This document shows, piece after piece, positions 34,714 through 44,259 of a stretch of DNA of 44,313 nucleotides. A program made the translations under genes and the position numbers. The number at the start of each line of letters is the position of its first letter. Position 1 is the first letter of the stretch. The notes beneath the pieces are model-generated. The model saw only the letters and a list, made by a program, of their open reading frames with translations. It ran no database searches and was not told the origin of the DNA. The stretch is from Thiotrichales bacterium (GTDB taxonomy: Bacteria; Pseudomonadota; Gammaproteobacteria; Thiomicrospirales; Thiomicrospiraceae): contig JAFGXP010000010.1 of NCBI GenBank assembly GCA_016936535.1, positions 1 to 44,313 of the forward strand. The letters are read 5' to 3'.

Positions 34714-35895
34714 ATGAATCTGAAACAGCAATATGCGCTGGTTACCGGCAATTATTGGGCTTTTACCCTAACCGATGGCGCTTTGCGAATGCTGGTGCTG
34801 CTGTATTTTTATCAGCTTGGCTATTCCCCTCTCGAACTGGCGTTGCTGTTTCTGTTCTATGAATTTTTTGGGATTGTCACCAACTTGTTTGGCGGCTGGC
34901 TTGGCGCACGGGCTGGGCTCAATGTCACCATGAACCTTGGCTTAACGATTCAGATTGGCGCTCTGATCATGCTAACAGTGCCGACCGAATGGCTCAGTGT
35001 GCTTTATGTTATGGTGGCGCAAGCTTTGTCTGGTATTGCGAAAGACCTGAATAAAATGAGTGCCAAAAGCTCGATTAAAGCCTTAGCCAGTGATGGCGAC
35101 GGCAAGCTTTATCGTTGGGTGGCCGCTTTAACAGGCTCCAAAAATGCCTTAAAAGGGGTTGGTTTCTTTTTAGGTGCTCTCTTACTAGAACTCTTCGGTT
35201 TTGCGAATGCGATGTGGATTATGGCCAGTATGCTGGCGATTGCCTTGCTTGTCTCACTGATTAAACTGGATGGACGTTTAGGGAAAGCCCGTAACAAGCC
35301 GAAATTTGGGCAGATGTTTGCCCATTCGCCAGCTGTTAATTGGCTTTCTGCAGCGCGTTTATTTTTATTTGGCGCGCGCGATGTGTGGTTTGTGGTGGCT
35401 TTACCGGTCTTTGCAGCCAGTGTTCTGGACTGGTCACATTTACAAATCGGCACCTTTATGGCGCTATGGATTATCGGCTACGGTATCGTACAAGCGGCCG
35501 CGCCCAAACTGATTGGTCGTCAACAAAACCCGACGGCACGCCATGCTTTTTGGCTGGCACTGGTCTTGGCGGCCGTACCGATGTTTATGGCCTATGCCTT
35601 GCATTTAGATCCACAAACCATTCTGGTGATTGGCTTACTGATTTTTGGCGTCTTGTTTGCGCTTAACTCAGCCGTTCATTCGTATTTGATTGTTGCTTAT
35701 GCAGATGAAGATGGCACTTCCAAACAAGTCGGATTTTATTACATGGCCAACGCGGGTGGACGCCTGGCAGGAACCTTGTTATCCGGTTATGTATATCAGA
35801 CGGCCGGAATGGAAGCTTGCTTAACGCTATCGGCTGTTTTTATCCTACTCGCGGGATTGCTTGCCCTGCGAATTGAGCGACCCGTTCAAGCCTAA
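34714..35895 (+). CDS. arsJ: organoarsenical efflux transporter ArsJ
   Basis: ArsJ is an MFS-type inner-membrane exporter that removes 1-arseno-3-phosphoglycerate made by its partner GAPDH; the compound breaks down outside, and arsenate is thus expelled. The 393-residue chain has about 11-12 helices and the family stretches ALVTGNYWAFTLTDGALRML, FYEFFGIVTNLFGGWLGAR, and GIAKDLNKMSAKSSIK. The gene is four bases downstream of gap, and its ribosome site (AAGGAG) lies within the gap end. It converges on a small periplasmic-protein gene with a 6-base gap. The assignment rests on sequence pattern and on the gap-arsJ pairing. Confidence 0.94.
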   Translation: MNLKQQYALVTGNYWAFTLTDGALRMLVLLYFYQLGYSPLELALLFLFYEFFGIVTNLFGGWLGARAGLNVTMNLGLTIQIGALIMLTVPTEWLSVLYVMVAQALSGIAKDLNKMSAKSSIKALASDGDGKLYRWVAALTGSKNALKGVGFFLGALLLELFGFANAMWIMASMLAIALLVSLIKLDGRLGKARNKPKFGQMFAHSPAVNWLSAARLFLFGARDVWFVVALPVFAASVLDWSHLQIGTFMALWIIGYGIVQAAAPKLIGRQQNPTARHAFWLALVLAAVPMFMAYALHLDPQTILVIGLLIFGVLFALNSAVHSYLIVAYADEDGTSKQVGFYYMANAGGRLAGTLLSGYVYQTAGMEACLTLSAVFILLAGLLALRIERPVQA

Positions 35896-35901
35896 CGTCA
35901 G

Positions 35902-36342
35902 TTAGAACCGTCGTTGCGGCCGCCAGTTGGCCGCTTCAACCTGTTGCAAATGACGCTTAAACTCGTCTGCCATTTGCCGATCCCACTGTTGGTCTTTTGC
36001 TGCCTCACACCCCCCCTTGTCACTTAATTGATCATTAAACGCCATTGCAATCTGCTGCTGATAAGCACGCGTATCACGCGAAATAAAACTCTGAATATAA
36101 TTGTTGGCGGTCATACCGTATTTGGTGATAAACAAACGGTTCACCTGATTAAAATGTTTGGCCACACTGGTGCCCCGACAACGTTTGGCAAACTCGTCAT
36201 TTAGGAGCGCCAATTCAATTAAGCGGTCGTGCGTTACCTGTTGAACTTGTTGTTCATCCGGACTCAGCTGTGCGTTCGCGCTAAGCGGACTTCCCCAAAG
36301 CAAACTGCATAAGACAACAGGAAATACTCCCAGTTTTTTCAT
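35902..36342 (-). CDS. exported protein with two cysteines, function unknown
   Basis: I start this at MKKLGVFPVVL (36342), which gives a 146-residue protein with a signal peptide (about 1-23, ending PLSANAQ). An upstream in-frame ATG at 36405 lies inside the transporter gene and would spoil the signal. The mature part is helical and polar, with cysteines in AKRCRGT and KGGCEAAK that could form a disulfide, and ends in WRPQRRF. I recognise no family. It begins eight bases after the stop of the BASS transporter gene, so it is the last gene of that operon. Confidence 0.72.
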   Translation of the reverse strand: MKKLGVFPVVLCSLLWGSPLSANAQLSPDEQQVQQVTHDRLIELALLNDEFAKRCRGTSVAKHFNQVNRLFITKYGMTANNYIQSFISRDTRAYQQQIAMAFNDQLSDKGGCEAAKDQQWDRQMADEFKRHLQQVEAANWRPQRRF

Positions 36343-36349
36343 AGTCGCA

Positions 36350-37267
36350 TCACTCTTTTTTATCGCGAATCGAACGGCTTTGCCAGTAAGCGGCAAAAAG
36401 CACACCGCTCACATTATGCCACACACTGAATAGCGCGCCGGGAAGAGCACTGGCAGCGCCAAAATATTTCACTGCAATCGCCACACTTAACCCCGAATTC
36501 TGCATCGCAACCTCAATCGCTACGGTTCTGGCGACCACCGTATCGTACCCCAATAGCCGACTCACGCCATAACCGGCCGCCAAACCAAGCAAATTATGTA
36601 ACATAACCGCCAAGGCCAAGGTCCAAACTAGGCTTTGAAGGTTATTGGCATTTAATGCCATCACAATGGCTACAATCAACGCAATGGCCGCGATTGCCAG
36701 CCAAGGTAAGACGGGGGAAACCGATAAAACCATAGCTGGCCACAAAGCACGCAATCCCATACCCAGTAACAACGGAACCAGCATCACGGTGGCTAAAGTA
36801 TGAAAAATAGCGGCAACCGGGACGCTAATCTCACTTTGCAGCGTCAACCATGTCAAGGCTGGCATCAACAAAATCGCTAAGAGCGTAGAGACCAAGGTCA
36901 TTGAGATCGATAAAGCCAAATTCCCACGCGCCAAATAGGTCATTACATTTGACGCGGTCCCTCCCGCCGCTGTGCCAACCAACACCATACCAATCCACCA
37001 GGATTGCGGCAGTTGTAAAGCCCATGCCAGACCAACCGCCGCCAATGGCATGACGGTAAATTGCAATGCCACACCCAAAAACAACACCCTACGCAATTGC
37101 CAGGCGCGTCTAAAATCTTGCCAACGCAAAGACAAACCCATGGCGAACATAATCAGTGTTAACAAGGGCACAATCCAGGTCTGCAAAGCCGCAAAAGGAG
37201 TAGGCCATCCATACCCTAAGCCCGCAGCAATCAGAATGGCAACGGCAATTTTCCAAGCTTGCTGCAT
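36350..37267 (-). CDS. BASS-family (bile acid:sodium symporter-like) transporter
   Basis: This 305-residue inner-membrane protein has about ten helices and the BASS signatures GTAAGGTASNVMTYLARGN (near the sodium site) and AIEVAMQNSGLSVAIAVKYF followed by LPGALFSVWHNVSG. The family carries organic anions such as bile acids, pantoate or keto acids with sodium. ACR3 arsenite pumps share the fold, but their own cysteine-containing motif is not seen, so arsenite export is unlikely despite the nearby arsenic genes. I chose the ATG at 37267 because AAGGAG lies seven bases before it; the ATG at 37285 lies upstream of that ribosome site. Substrate unknown. Confidence 0.87.
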   Translation of the reverse strand: MQQAWKIAVAILIAAGLGYGWPTPFAALQTWIVPLLTLIMFAMGLSLRWQDFRRAWQLRRVLFLGVALQFTVMPLAAVGLAWALQLPQSWWIGMVLVGTAAGGTASNVMTYLARGNLALSISMTLVSTLLAILLMPALTWLTLQSEISVPVAAIFHTLATVMLVPLLLGMGLRALWPAMVLSVSPVLPWLAIAAIALIVAIVMALNANNLQSLVWTLALAVMLHNLLGLAAGYGVSRLLGYDTVVARTVAIEVAMQNSGLSVAIAVKYFGAASALPGALFSVWHNVSGVLFAAYWQSRSIRDKKE

Positions 37268-37298
37268 CAGAAATCTCCTTGTCATTTATTCAAAAACC

Positions 37299-37703
37299 TT
37301 ACAACTCATCCGCAGGGCTTAAGTGGCCAAAACCGTGTAAATCGAAACACAAAACGCCATTGGGTTCTAAGCAAAAAGCGACTTTATCTACAAAACGACC
37401 AGAAGCATTTAATCCCATACAGGAAAAAACTTGCCAATCATATTCAAAATGCAGAAGGTAGCGATCCTTATCGCAGAATTCAACCCGCACAAACTGCCAC
37501 TCACCAACGGAATGCGCCAACGGGTTTAAATAACTCAAATCGCGCTCTAGCAGAGGTTGCAAACTACCCTGCTGAGCTTGTAAACACAATAATAAAAGCC
37601 TTTTCAAGCGCGTGCTGGGTGTTAGGCGATCGATCTCTTGCTGCGCCTGTATTAGCGCCCTAGACAAGTCAGACGATGCGGGAAGGATTAAACGATAAAA
37701 CAT
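37299..37703 (-). CDS. hypothetical cytoplasmic protein upstream of the BASS transporter
   Basis: This 134-residue soluble protein has no signal peptide or membrane span. The first 60 residues look helical (RALIQAQQEIDRLTPSTRLKRLLLLCLQAQQ), and the rest beta-rich (WQFVRVEFCDKDRYLLHFEYDWQVF), with cysteines spread through it. I recognise no family. It is the first gene of a three-gene set with the BASS transporter (31 bases downstream) and an exported protein. The ribosome site is weak. Confidence 0.6.
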   Translation of the reverse strand: MFYRLILPASSDLSRALIQAQQEIDRLTPSTRLKRLLLLCLQAQQGSLQPLLERDLSYLNPLAHSVGEWQFVRVEFCDKDRYLLHFEYDWQVFSCMGLNASGRFVDKVAFCLEPNGVLCFDLHGFGHLSPADEL

Positions 37704-37901
37704 AGTAAAAAGTAGCCGCTCATTCGCACGGCGGTTCTGTTGTTCGGCGTAAACTAAACCGCGCTAACACACCTATTCTGGAAAAGCGTTCTATTGGCAG
37801 GGCGCTAAATAACTGAGTGATTGACAAGGGTAAATTATTGGCTATTTGTATGATGGGGTAAAAGCAGGTTTTAACCGTAAAATTGGGAGGATTATGCGAC
37901 T

Positions 37902-38294
37902 TCATCGAGCACATTCACCGCTCTGCGCCACCACAAACGCTACGCAATAATGGCGCTCATCACTCACACTGATTTGCCAATCGGTTGCACCGAGCAATTC
38001 AGCACGTTGCGCAGCAGAGCCGCTTAATTGCAGATAAGGTTGGCCACTTGGGTGATGGTGAATTGCCATCTGCTCAAAGCTAACGCCTTGCGCAATCCCC
38101 GTGCCCAAGGCTTTGGCTACCGCCTCTTTTAATGCCCAGCGTTTTGCCAGAAAACGGACTGGAAAACGGTGCGCAACAAAATCTTCCCATTCGCTGGCGG
38201 CCAATAAGCGTCTAGCAAAACGTTCACCCTGCCGCGCGTATAAGGCCTCAATCCGTGATGTTTCGACCAAATCGGTGCCAATCCCAACCAACAT
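37902..38294 (-). CDS. acpS: holo-[acyl-carrier-protein] synthase
   Basis: AcpS attaches 4'-phosphopantetheine from CoA to acyl carrier protein. The 130-residue chain has the magnesium-binding D8 in GIGTDLVE and the glutamate of RFLAKRWALKEAVAKALG, the two family signatures, and HHPSGQPYL and ISVSDERHYCVAFV near the end. It lies ten bases after pdxJ, the usual order, and closes the lepA operon. A very short plus-strand frame overlaps its end (see findings). Confidence 0.96.
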   Translation of the reverse strand: MLVGIGTDLVETSRIEALYARQGERFARRLLAASEWEDFVAHRFPVRFLAKRWALKEAVAKALGTGIAQGVSFEQMAIHHHPSGQPYLQLSGSAAQRAELLGATDWQISVSDERHYCVAFVVAQSGECAR

Positions 38295-38304
38295 TGATTG
38301 GCAC

Positions 38305-39051
38305 CTAATTCAAATAGGCTTGCATACGTGCCTGTTGCATAATGCGCTTCATTTCGCGCACCGCTTCGGGCAAGCCGCTAAAAACCGCTTGCGCCACAAT
38401 TGCATGCCCAATATTCAGTTCATGAATTTCTTTAATCGCAGCGATGGCTGCCACATTGTGATAATGCAAACCATGCCCAGCGTTCACGATCAAACCTTGC
38501 GCCACGGCCAATCCCGTTGCTTGGCGAATCCGCACTAATTCGGCTTGAACGGCTTGAGGTTCTGTCAACTCGGCATAGGTCCCTGTGTGCAACTCAATGA
38601 CTGGAGCACCGACCGCTTTGGCTGCCAAAATTTGCTGCTCTTCTGGATCAATAAACAGCGAAACACGGCAACCCGCATCAGCCAGACGGTGACACACCTC
38701 GGTGAGCCAGGCTTTCTGGCCGGCCACATCCAACCCCCCTTCGGTGGTCAGCTCTTCCCGTTTTTCGGGAACCAAGCAGACATCTTCTGGGCGCAGCGCG
38801 CAGGCCAATTGCACCATCTCTTCAGTCGCGGCCATTTCAAGATTGACCTTGGTCTGGCGAACTTGAGTAATACGTAAAACGTCTTCATCTTGAATATGAC
38901 GACGGTCTTCACGTAAATGCAGCGTAATGCTGTCTGCACCCGCCATTTCCGCATCTAAGGCCGCCTTAATCGGATCTGGATAACGGGTGCCGCGTGCTTG
39001 GCGTAAGGTGGCGACATGGTCAATATTAAGTCCAAGATAGATTGGGTTCAT
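38305..39051 (-). CDS. pdxJ: pyridoxine 5'-phosphate synthase
   Basis: PdxJ condenses 1-deoxyxylulose 5-phosphate with 3-amino-2-oxopropyl phosphate to give vitamin B6. I start at [20 protein letters not shown] (39051), with AGGA eight bases upstream; an ATG at 39087 would add twelve unconserved residues. The resulting 248 residues fit the family. Signatures include [40 protein letters not shown], and [11 protein letters not shown] near the C-terminus. It lies between recO and acpS. Confidence 0.96.
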   Translation of the reverse strand: MNPIYLGLNIDHVATLRQARGTRYPDPIKAALDAEMAGADSITLHLREDRRHIQDEDVLRITQVRQTKVNLEMAATEEMVQLACALRPEDVCLVPEKREELTTEGGLDVAGQKAWLTEVCHRLADAGCRVSLFIDPEEQQILAAKAVGAPVIELHTGTYAELTEPQAVQAELVRIRQATGLAVAQGLIVNAGHGLHYHNVAAIAAIKEIHELNIGHAIVAQAVFSGLPEAVREMKRIMQQARMQAYLN

Positions 39052-39099
39052 GGCAAGTTTCCTAAACAGACAATCGAATGCGCCCAAGCGGGTGCGGGG

Positions 39100-39864
39100 T
39101 TATTTAAGGGATTTGAGCAACAATTTACGCGCTTGAATTGGCTGAGAACCCAAATGCGGGGCCAGTGCCTGAGAGAGCAATTGCCGCAAGGATTTTAAGC
39201 AAAACGCAGGAGGACAAAATGGCCACGGCTGTCTAGCAGCCGCCAATTGCTGAACGCAGCGACCAGAAATGGCCTGTGTTTGCGGAATCCCAAGGGCCGG
39301 ATGCCAAGGCCAAAAGCCAGTATGCGGCTGATAAACATAGTCAAGTTCATCTGCAATCGCCTGACCGTGGGCATCTTGACTCCACTCTATTCCATGACCC
39401 AAGGTGTCCAGCAAATGCCATTCAAACCAGCGTAGTGCACAGGCTTGCGTATAAGACTGCTGCTCAATCGGCTGCAATTGTAGTTTGGTTAAGGCCCACA
39501 AAACTTGCGTATAGTCTTGAAACAGGGCTTCTTGAGCCAAACCTGGATACAAAAGGCGATAGAGCAGTTCATTGATGTACAGCCCACAAACCGCCGTTTG
39601 TCCTTGTAACGGAAAATGGCTGCCGGCACTTTCAAACGCACTGAGCGTTGGTAAAGGTTGAGTCACTCGGGCTTGCCAACGCAATTGCAAAGGTCTAAAT
39701 GGCTGAAGCAACGCCGCTTTACCTTGGGCTTTTTTACCCCCACGCACCGAACGTGCGATGGCATTAAACTTACCTTGTTCTGCACTAAAAAAAGTGACCA
39801 GTGCACTGGTTTCGCGGTAGGGGCGGCTGTGCAAAACCCAAGCAACCTGCTCAAAGTGCTGCAC
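39100..39864 (-). CDS. recO: DNA repair protein RecO
   Basis: RecO helps load RecA on single-stranded DNA with RecR. The 254-residue chain has the N-terminal OB-fold part (AWVLHSRPYRETSALVTFFS, then KFNAIARSVRGGKK), LYINELLYRLL in the helical middle, and a C-terminal helical part. The usual zinc-binding cysteines of some RecO proteins are not evident, as is common in gammaproteobacteria. The start is GTG at 39864 with AGAGGATAGGG just upstream, and the gene lies 11 bases after era. Confidence 0.93.
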   Translation of the reverse strand: MQHFEQVAWVLHSRPYRETSALVTFFSAEQGKFNAIARSVRGGKKAQGKAALLQPFRPLQLRWQARVTQPLPTLSAFESAGSHFPLQGQTAVCGLYINELLYRLLYPGLAQEALFQDYTQVLWALTKLQLQPIEQQSYTQACALRWFEWHLLDTLGHGIEWSQDAHGQAIADELDYVYQPHTGFWPWHPALGIPQTQAISGRCVQQLAAARQPWPFCPPAFCLKSLRQLLSQALAPHLGSQPIQARKLLLKSLK

Positions 39865-39875
39865 AGCCCTATCCT

Positions 39876-40820
39876 CTAACTGCTGTAGTTGTCGTTGTAC
39901 CCCAGACTGGCTAAGGCACGGGCATCATCCGACCAATTTTCTTTGACTTTAACCCATAATTCCAGATGCACACGAGCATCGAGCATATTGAGCAAATCTT
40001 TACGTGCTTGGCTGCCAATGCCTTTAATGATTTCGCCACCTTTACCAATGACAATTTGCTTTTGTCCAGGACGCTCCACCAAGATCAAGCCATGGATAAC
40101 CCAACGCCCTTCGGTTTCGTCAAAATGAAATTGCTCGATTTCAACCGTCGCACCATAGGGCACTTCATTTCCCAAGGTCCGCATTAATTTTTCGCGGATA
40201 ATTTCAGCCGCCATAAAACGGCTGGAACGATCCGTCACGTAATCGGTTGGAAAAATCGCCGCCTGCTGCGGCAGATGTTTTAACACCTCGGCCTCAATTG
40301 CATCCAAGTTAATTTTTTTGTAAGCAGAAACCGGAATCAGAGCGGTAAACGCGACCTCGGATGAAATCTGTGCAATAAACGGCAACAAAGCTTCTTTATT
40401 TGCAAACTTGTCCACTTTATTGACCACTAAAATAATCGGCTGCTCTAGGTGCTGTAACTTTTGAGCAACCGCTTGGTCTTCTTTTGTCCAGCGACCGGCC
40501 TCAACCACAAACAAAATCGCATCCACATCGGCAAACGCACTTTGCGCGGTGCGATTCATATAGACATTAATGCTGCGCTGACCGCCAAGGTGAATGCCTG
40601 GCGTATCGACATAAACAATTTGGTGCTTCTCTGTGCTGAGAATGCCATGAATACGATGCCGCGTGGTTTGTGGCTTGTGTGAAGTAATGCTGATTTTTTG
40701 GCCAAGCAATTCATTCATCAATGTGGATTTCCCCACATTCGGCCGACCAATAACCGCAACAAAACCTGCCTGAAAATCGGTTTTTACATCGGATGGAGAA
40801 GGGGGAAAATCTTGACTCAT
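39876..40820 (-). CDS. era: GTPase Era
   Basis: Era binds 16S rRNA and assists 30S subunit assembly. The 314-residue chain has G1 GRPNVGKST (about 26-34), G2 region KPQTTRHRI, G3 DTPGIH, G4 NKVDK, and a C-terminal KH domain with VIGKGGEIIKGIGSQARK. An N-terminal extension of about 15 residues (MSQDFPPSPSDVKTDF) precedes the G domain. It lies 51 bases after rnc in the lepA operon. Confidence 0.97.
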   Translation of the reverse strand: MSQDFPPSPSDVKTDFQAGFVAVIGRPNVGKSTLMNELLGQKISITSHKPQTTRHRIHGILSTEKHQIVYVDTPGIHLGGQRSINVYMNRTAQSAFADVDAILFVVEAGRWTKEDQAVAQKLQHLEQPIILVVNKVDKFANKEALLPFIAQISSEVAFTALIPVSAYKKINLDAIEAEVLKHLPQQAAIFPTDYVTDRSSRFMAAEIIREKLMRTLGNEVPYGATVEIEQFHFDETEGRWVIHGLILVERPGQKQIVIGKGGEIIKGIGSQARKDLLNMLDARVHLELWVKVKENWSDDARALASLGYNDNYSS

Positions 40821-40871
40821 GGCAACTCTCTTTTAAACGGTAAGAACAGCAGAACGAGACGAAAGACACGG

Positions 40872-41591
40872 CTATTCATCAAGGGCTTCAATCGCTGCAA
40901 TGGCAATTTCCGCTGCCTTTTGTTCGGCTTTACGGCGACTGGAATCGGTTGCTTCAAATTTGGTTTTCAATTTTTCAACATAGCAACTGATGGTAAACGC
41001 CTGCGCATGCGCAGCGCCATTGACGCTGATAATACTGTATTCTGGCAAGGCTTCATTCAAGGATTGCAACATTTCCTGCAACCGAGTTTTTGGGTCCTTA
41101 CCGACTTTTTTAGGATCTAAATCTTGTAATCGGCGTTCATACAAGCGATGCACCAGTGCTCGGCAAGGTTCTAAGCCACCGTCTTCGTACACGGAGGCGA
41201 TAATCGCTTCAACCGCATCGGCTAAAATAGAATCGCGACGAAACCCACCACTTTTCAGCTCACCAGGGCCAAGCACCAGATAATCACTAAGTTGATACTC
41301 TCGACCAATCACAGCCAAAGTATCGCCCTTAACCAAATGCGCACGTACCCGACTCATATCCCCTTCTGCCAACTTAGTAAACTGGTGGAAGAGTGCATCC
41401 GCAATGATGTAGTTGACCAAACTGTCGCCTAAAAACTCGAGGCGCTCATTGTTTCGGGCGCCAACACTGCGATGCGTTAAGGCACGCTGAAGCAGCGTAA
41501 CATCCTGATAGTCATAACCCAATTTTTTCGCCAGCATATTGAGTTTGGCTAAGCGCTCAGAGTCTAGTGCCGGCTGCGGTTTGCCTACCAT
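40872..41591 (-). CDS. rnc: ribonuclease III
   Basis: RNase III cuts double-stranded RNA and processes rRNA precursors. The 239-residue chain carries the signature NERLEFLGDSLVN (about 48-60), with a second acidic cluster in ILADAVEAIIASVYED. The C-terminal double-stranded-RNA-binding domain (about 165-235) ends in SSRRKAEQKAAEIAI. Its ATG lies two bases after the lepB stop with AAAGGGA upstream, so the two are coupled. Confidence 0.97.
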   Translation of the reverse strand: MVGKPQPALDSERLAKLNMLAKKLGYDYQDVTLLQRALTHRSVGARNNERLEFLGDSLVNYIIADALFHQFTKLAEGDMSRVRAHLVKGDTLAVIGREYQLSDYLVLGPGELKSGGFRRDSILADAVEAIIASVYEDGGLEPCRALVHRLYERRLQDLDPKKVGKDPKTRLQEMLQSLNEALPEYSIISVNGAAHAQAFTISCYVEKLKTKFEATDSSRRKAEQKAAEIAIAAIEALDE

Positions 41592-41593
41592 GC

Positions 41594-42364
41594 CTAATCA
41601 ATCCCTTTTCCAATACGGTCCAGGTTGACGCCCTGATCCCAATTCATCCAAATTACAAAGGCTTTGCCTTTCAGATTTTTTTCAGGCACAAAGCCCCAAA
41701 AGCGGCTGTCATTACTGTGATCACGATTATCGCCAACCATAAAATAATGACCTTCCGGAACCGTTACAGGCCCCATGTCGATACTGGTTTTGTCCAGATC
41801 CAATAGCACCTGATGATTCACATTGTTTTGCAAAGTCTCCTGCACCACTTGGGCATCATTCATGACTGCGCCAGAGTTCCGACCGCGATAAGGACCCATC
41901 GGTGACATCTGTACCGCTTTACCATTGATAAAAAGGGTTCGATTCAGATAAGCCACCGTGTCACCCGGCAGACCAATAACGCGCTTAATGTAATCGACAT
42001 CCGGATCATTTGGATATTTAAAAACGACCACATCGCCACGCTCAGGTTGGCTAATTGGGATAATCGTGGTTTGCACCACAGGTAACTTAACGCCATAAGC
42101 AAATTTATTAACGGCGATAAAATCTCCAATTTCTAGCGTTGGATACATGGAGCCAGACGGGATTCGGAAAGGCTCAATAATAAACGAGCGCAGAATCAAC
42201 ACCACTAAAAACACCGGAAACAGCGAACGCGAATACTCCACCAAAATCGGTTCTTTTGCACCCGTAGTCGATTTCAACCGTGCCGGCCGCCAAACCAAAC
42301 GATCGACATACCAAATCACCCCAGTAATCAGGGTAATCATCACTAAAATCAATTCAAAATTCAC
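41594..42364 (-). CDS. lepB: signal peptidase I
   Basis: LepB cleaves signal peptides at the periplasmic face. The 256-residue chain has a first membrane helix (about 4-20), a second near 49-66, and the catalytic dyad S72 in PSGSMYPTL and K127 in [11 protein letters not shown]. These are 55 residues apart, as in E. coli. [15 protein letters not shown] stands near the C-terminus. The start is GTG at 42364 and overlaps the lepA stop (GTGA). Confidence 0.97.
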   Translation of the reverse strand: MNFELILVMITLITGVIWYVDRLVWRPARLKSTTGAKEPILVEYSRSLFPVFLVVLILRSFIIEPFRIPSGSMYPTLEIGDFIAVNKFAYGVKLPVVQTTIIPISQPERGDVVVFKYPNDPDVDYIKRVIGLPGDTVAYLNRTLFINGKAVQMSPMGPYRGRNSGAVMNDAQVVQETLQNNVNHQVLLDLDKTSIDMGPVTVPEGHYFMVGDNRDHSNDSRFWGFVPEKNLKGKAFVIWMNWDQGVNLDRIGKGID

Positions 42365-44169
42365 GATGACTCTCCTGAATCGAGAATCGCCAAGAAGGCT
42401 TCTTGCGGCAGTTCAACATTACCGATCGACTTCATGCGTTTTTTCCCTTCTTTCTGTTTCTGCAACAGCTTTTTCTTACGCGATACGTCACCACCGTAAC
42501 ACTTGGCGGTCACATTTTTTCGCAAGGCTTTGACGTTAGTGCGGCCAATAACTTTGGCACCAATCGCCGCTTGAATCGCCACATCAAACATCTGGCGAGG
42601 AATCACTTTTTGTAATTTATCGATAATCGACTTACCGCGCTGCACCGCAAAAGAGCGATGCACAATGACCGCCAGCGCATCGACTTTTTCACCGTTCACC
42701 AAAAAATCCATTCGGACTAGGTCATCGGCCTGAAAGCGCTTAAATTCATAATCCATTGACGCATAACCGCGCGAACAGGATTTTAAGCGATCAAAGAAAT
42801 CCAGAACGACTTCATTGAGCGGCATCTCATATTGAATCGACACCTGACCGCCAGAATAAAGCATGTCTTTTTGCACACCGCGCTTTTCCAAACATAACTT
42901 CATCACCGAGCCCACGTGCTCATCCGGTACCAGAATATTGGCTTGAATAATCGGCTCACGAATTTCGTCAATCGTTGCGGGGTCTGGGAGTTCTGAGGGG
43001 TTGTCAATCCGAATTAAGTCACCGTTTTTCTTCAACACCTCGTAAACAACTGTTGGCGCGGTGGTGATTAAATCCAAATCGTACTCACGCTCCAGTCGCT
43101 CTTGGATAATTTCCATGTGCAGCATTCCCAAGAAGCCACAACGGAAACCAAAACCTAAAGCCTCCGAGGTCTCGGGTTCAAAATAAAGAGCCGCATCATT
43201 CAAACGTAGTTTACGCAGTGACTCGCGCAAATCTTCGTAATCCTCAGAGCTAATCGGGAACAAACCGGCAAAAACCCGTGGTTGAGCCGGTTTAAAGCCT
43301 GGTAAGGCTTCGACGGGTGGCGCGGCGGCATCCGCCAAAGTATCGCCAACCGGCGCGCCATCGATGTCTTTAATCCCAGAAATAACGTAACCCACTTCAC
43401 CGGCCTGTAAGTAAGGCTTGGAGGTGCGCTTGGGCGTGAAAATACCAACATCATCAACCAAATACTCTTCTTGAGTGGAGAGCACTTTCATTTTGGTTTT
43501 TTTACCAATTTTGCCATCAATCACTCGCACCAAAGAAACCACACCTAAGTAGTTATCAAACCAAGAGTCAATAATTAAGGCTTTAAGCGGTTTTTCCGGA
43601 TCGCCCTTTGGCGGTGGAATTTTTAACACAATCTCTTCTAAGGTTTCTTGAATCCCGATACCGGCTTTGGCACTCGCACGCACCGCATCAACGGCTTCAA
43701 TGCCAATAATTTGCTCAATTTCTTCAATAACGCGTTCAGGGTCTGCTGCGGGCAAATCAATCTTATTAAGTACCGCCAAGACCTCCAAACCCTGCTCTAT
43801 TGCGGTGTAACAGTTGGCAACCGTTTGTGCTTCAACTCCTTGAGAAGCATCCACCACCAATAAAGCTCCTTCGCAGGCAGCAAGAGAGCGGGAAACTTCA
43901 TAAGAAAAGTCAACGTGGCCAGGCGTATCAATAAAATTCAGCTGGTAGGTTTTGCCGTCTTTTGAAGTGTAATTCAAGGTCACACTTTGGGCTTTAATAG
44001 TAATGCCACGCTCACGCTCGATGTCCATCGAGTCCAATACTTGTTCCGCCATTTCACGGTCTGTCAAACCACCGCATAAATGGATAAAACGGTCGGCAAT
44101 CGTCGATTTACCGTGATCAATATGGGCGATGATTGAAAAGTTACGAATTAAGGAAAGGTCGATAGACAT
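42361..44169 (-). CDS. lepA: elongation factor 4 (LepA)
   Basis: LepA is a translational GTPase that acts on the ribosome, and is linked to back-translocation or initiation. The 602-residue chain has G1 AHIDHGKST (about 15-23), G2 in [12 protein letters not shown]3 DTPGHVDF, G4 NKIDLP, and the LepA-specific C-terminal domain with [20 protein letters not shown]. It heads the lepA-lepB-rnc-era-recO-pdxJ-acpS string, which appears to be a single transcript without internal terminators. Only 144 bases upstream are visible. Confidence 0.97.
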   Translation of the reverse strand: MSIDLSLIRNFSIIAHIDHGKSTIADRFIHLCGGLTDREMAEQVLDSMDIERERGITIKAQSVTLNYTSKDGKTYQLNFIDTPGHVDFSYEVSRSLAACEGALLVVDASQGVEAQTVANCYTAIEQGLEVLAVLNKIDLPAADPERVIEEIEQIIGIEAVDAVRASAKAGIGIQETLEEIVLKIPPPKGDPEKPLKALIIDSWFDNYLGVVSLVRVIDGKIGKKTKMKVLSTQEEYLVDDVGIFTPKRTSKPYLQAGEVGYVISGIKDIDGAPVGDTLADAAAPPVEALPGFKPAQPRVFAGLFPISSEDYEDLRESLRKLRLNDAALYFEPETSEALGFGFRCGFLGMLHMEIIQERLEREYDLDLITTAPTVVYEVLKKNGDLIRIDNPSELPDPATIDEIREPIIQANILVPDEHVGSVMKLCLEKRGVQKDMLYSGGQVSIQYEMPLNEVVLDFFDRLKSCSRGYASMDYEFKRFQADDLVRMDFLVNGEKVDALAVIVHRSFAVQRGKSIIDKLQKVIPRQMFDVAIQAAIGAKVIGRTNVKALRKNVTAKCYGGDVSRKKKLLQKQKEGKKRMKSIGNVELPQEAFLAILDSGESS

Positions 44170-44240
44170 TTAGGCTCCGATTAACAGCATGCATTTTCTG
44201 CCTAGATTGCTGGGCGCGCAGGAGCGGTAATGAACAAAAA

Positions 44241-44259
44241 AGGGGCGGATTTCGCCCCT
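44241..44259 (-). terminator. terminator of a minus-strand transcript entering from the right
   Basis: AGGGGCG-AAATC-CGCCCCT (minus-strand reading) is a perfect 7-bp stem followed by TTTTT. No stop codon occurs in any minus-strand frame between the window end and the hairpin, so if it ends a protein gene, that stop lies beyond base 44313; an RNA gene is also possible. The lepA promoter should lie between this hairpin and 44169. Confidence 0.8.

Noticed and set aside
36350-37267. ACR3 arsenite efflux pump near the arsenic genes
   Set aside because: The GGTASN and QNSGL...PGALFSVWHN motifs are of the general BASS type and the ACR3 cysteine motif is missing.
37720-37914. 64-codon minus-strand frame after acpS
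   Set aside because: An ATG overlaps the acpS stop (ATGA), which is suggestive, but the ribosome site is absent and the product has no pattern; likely chance.
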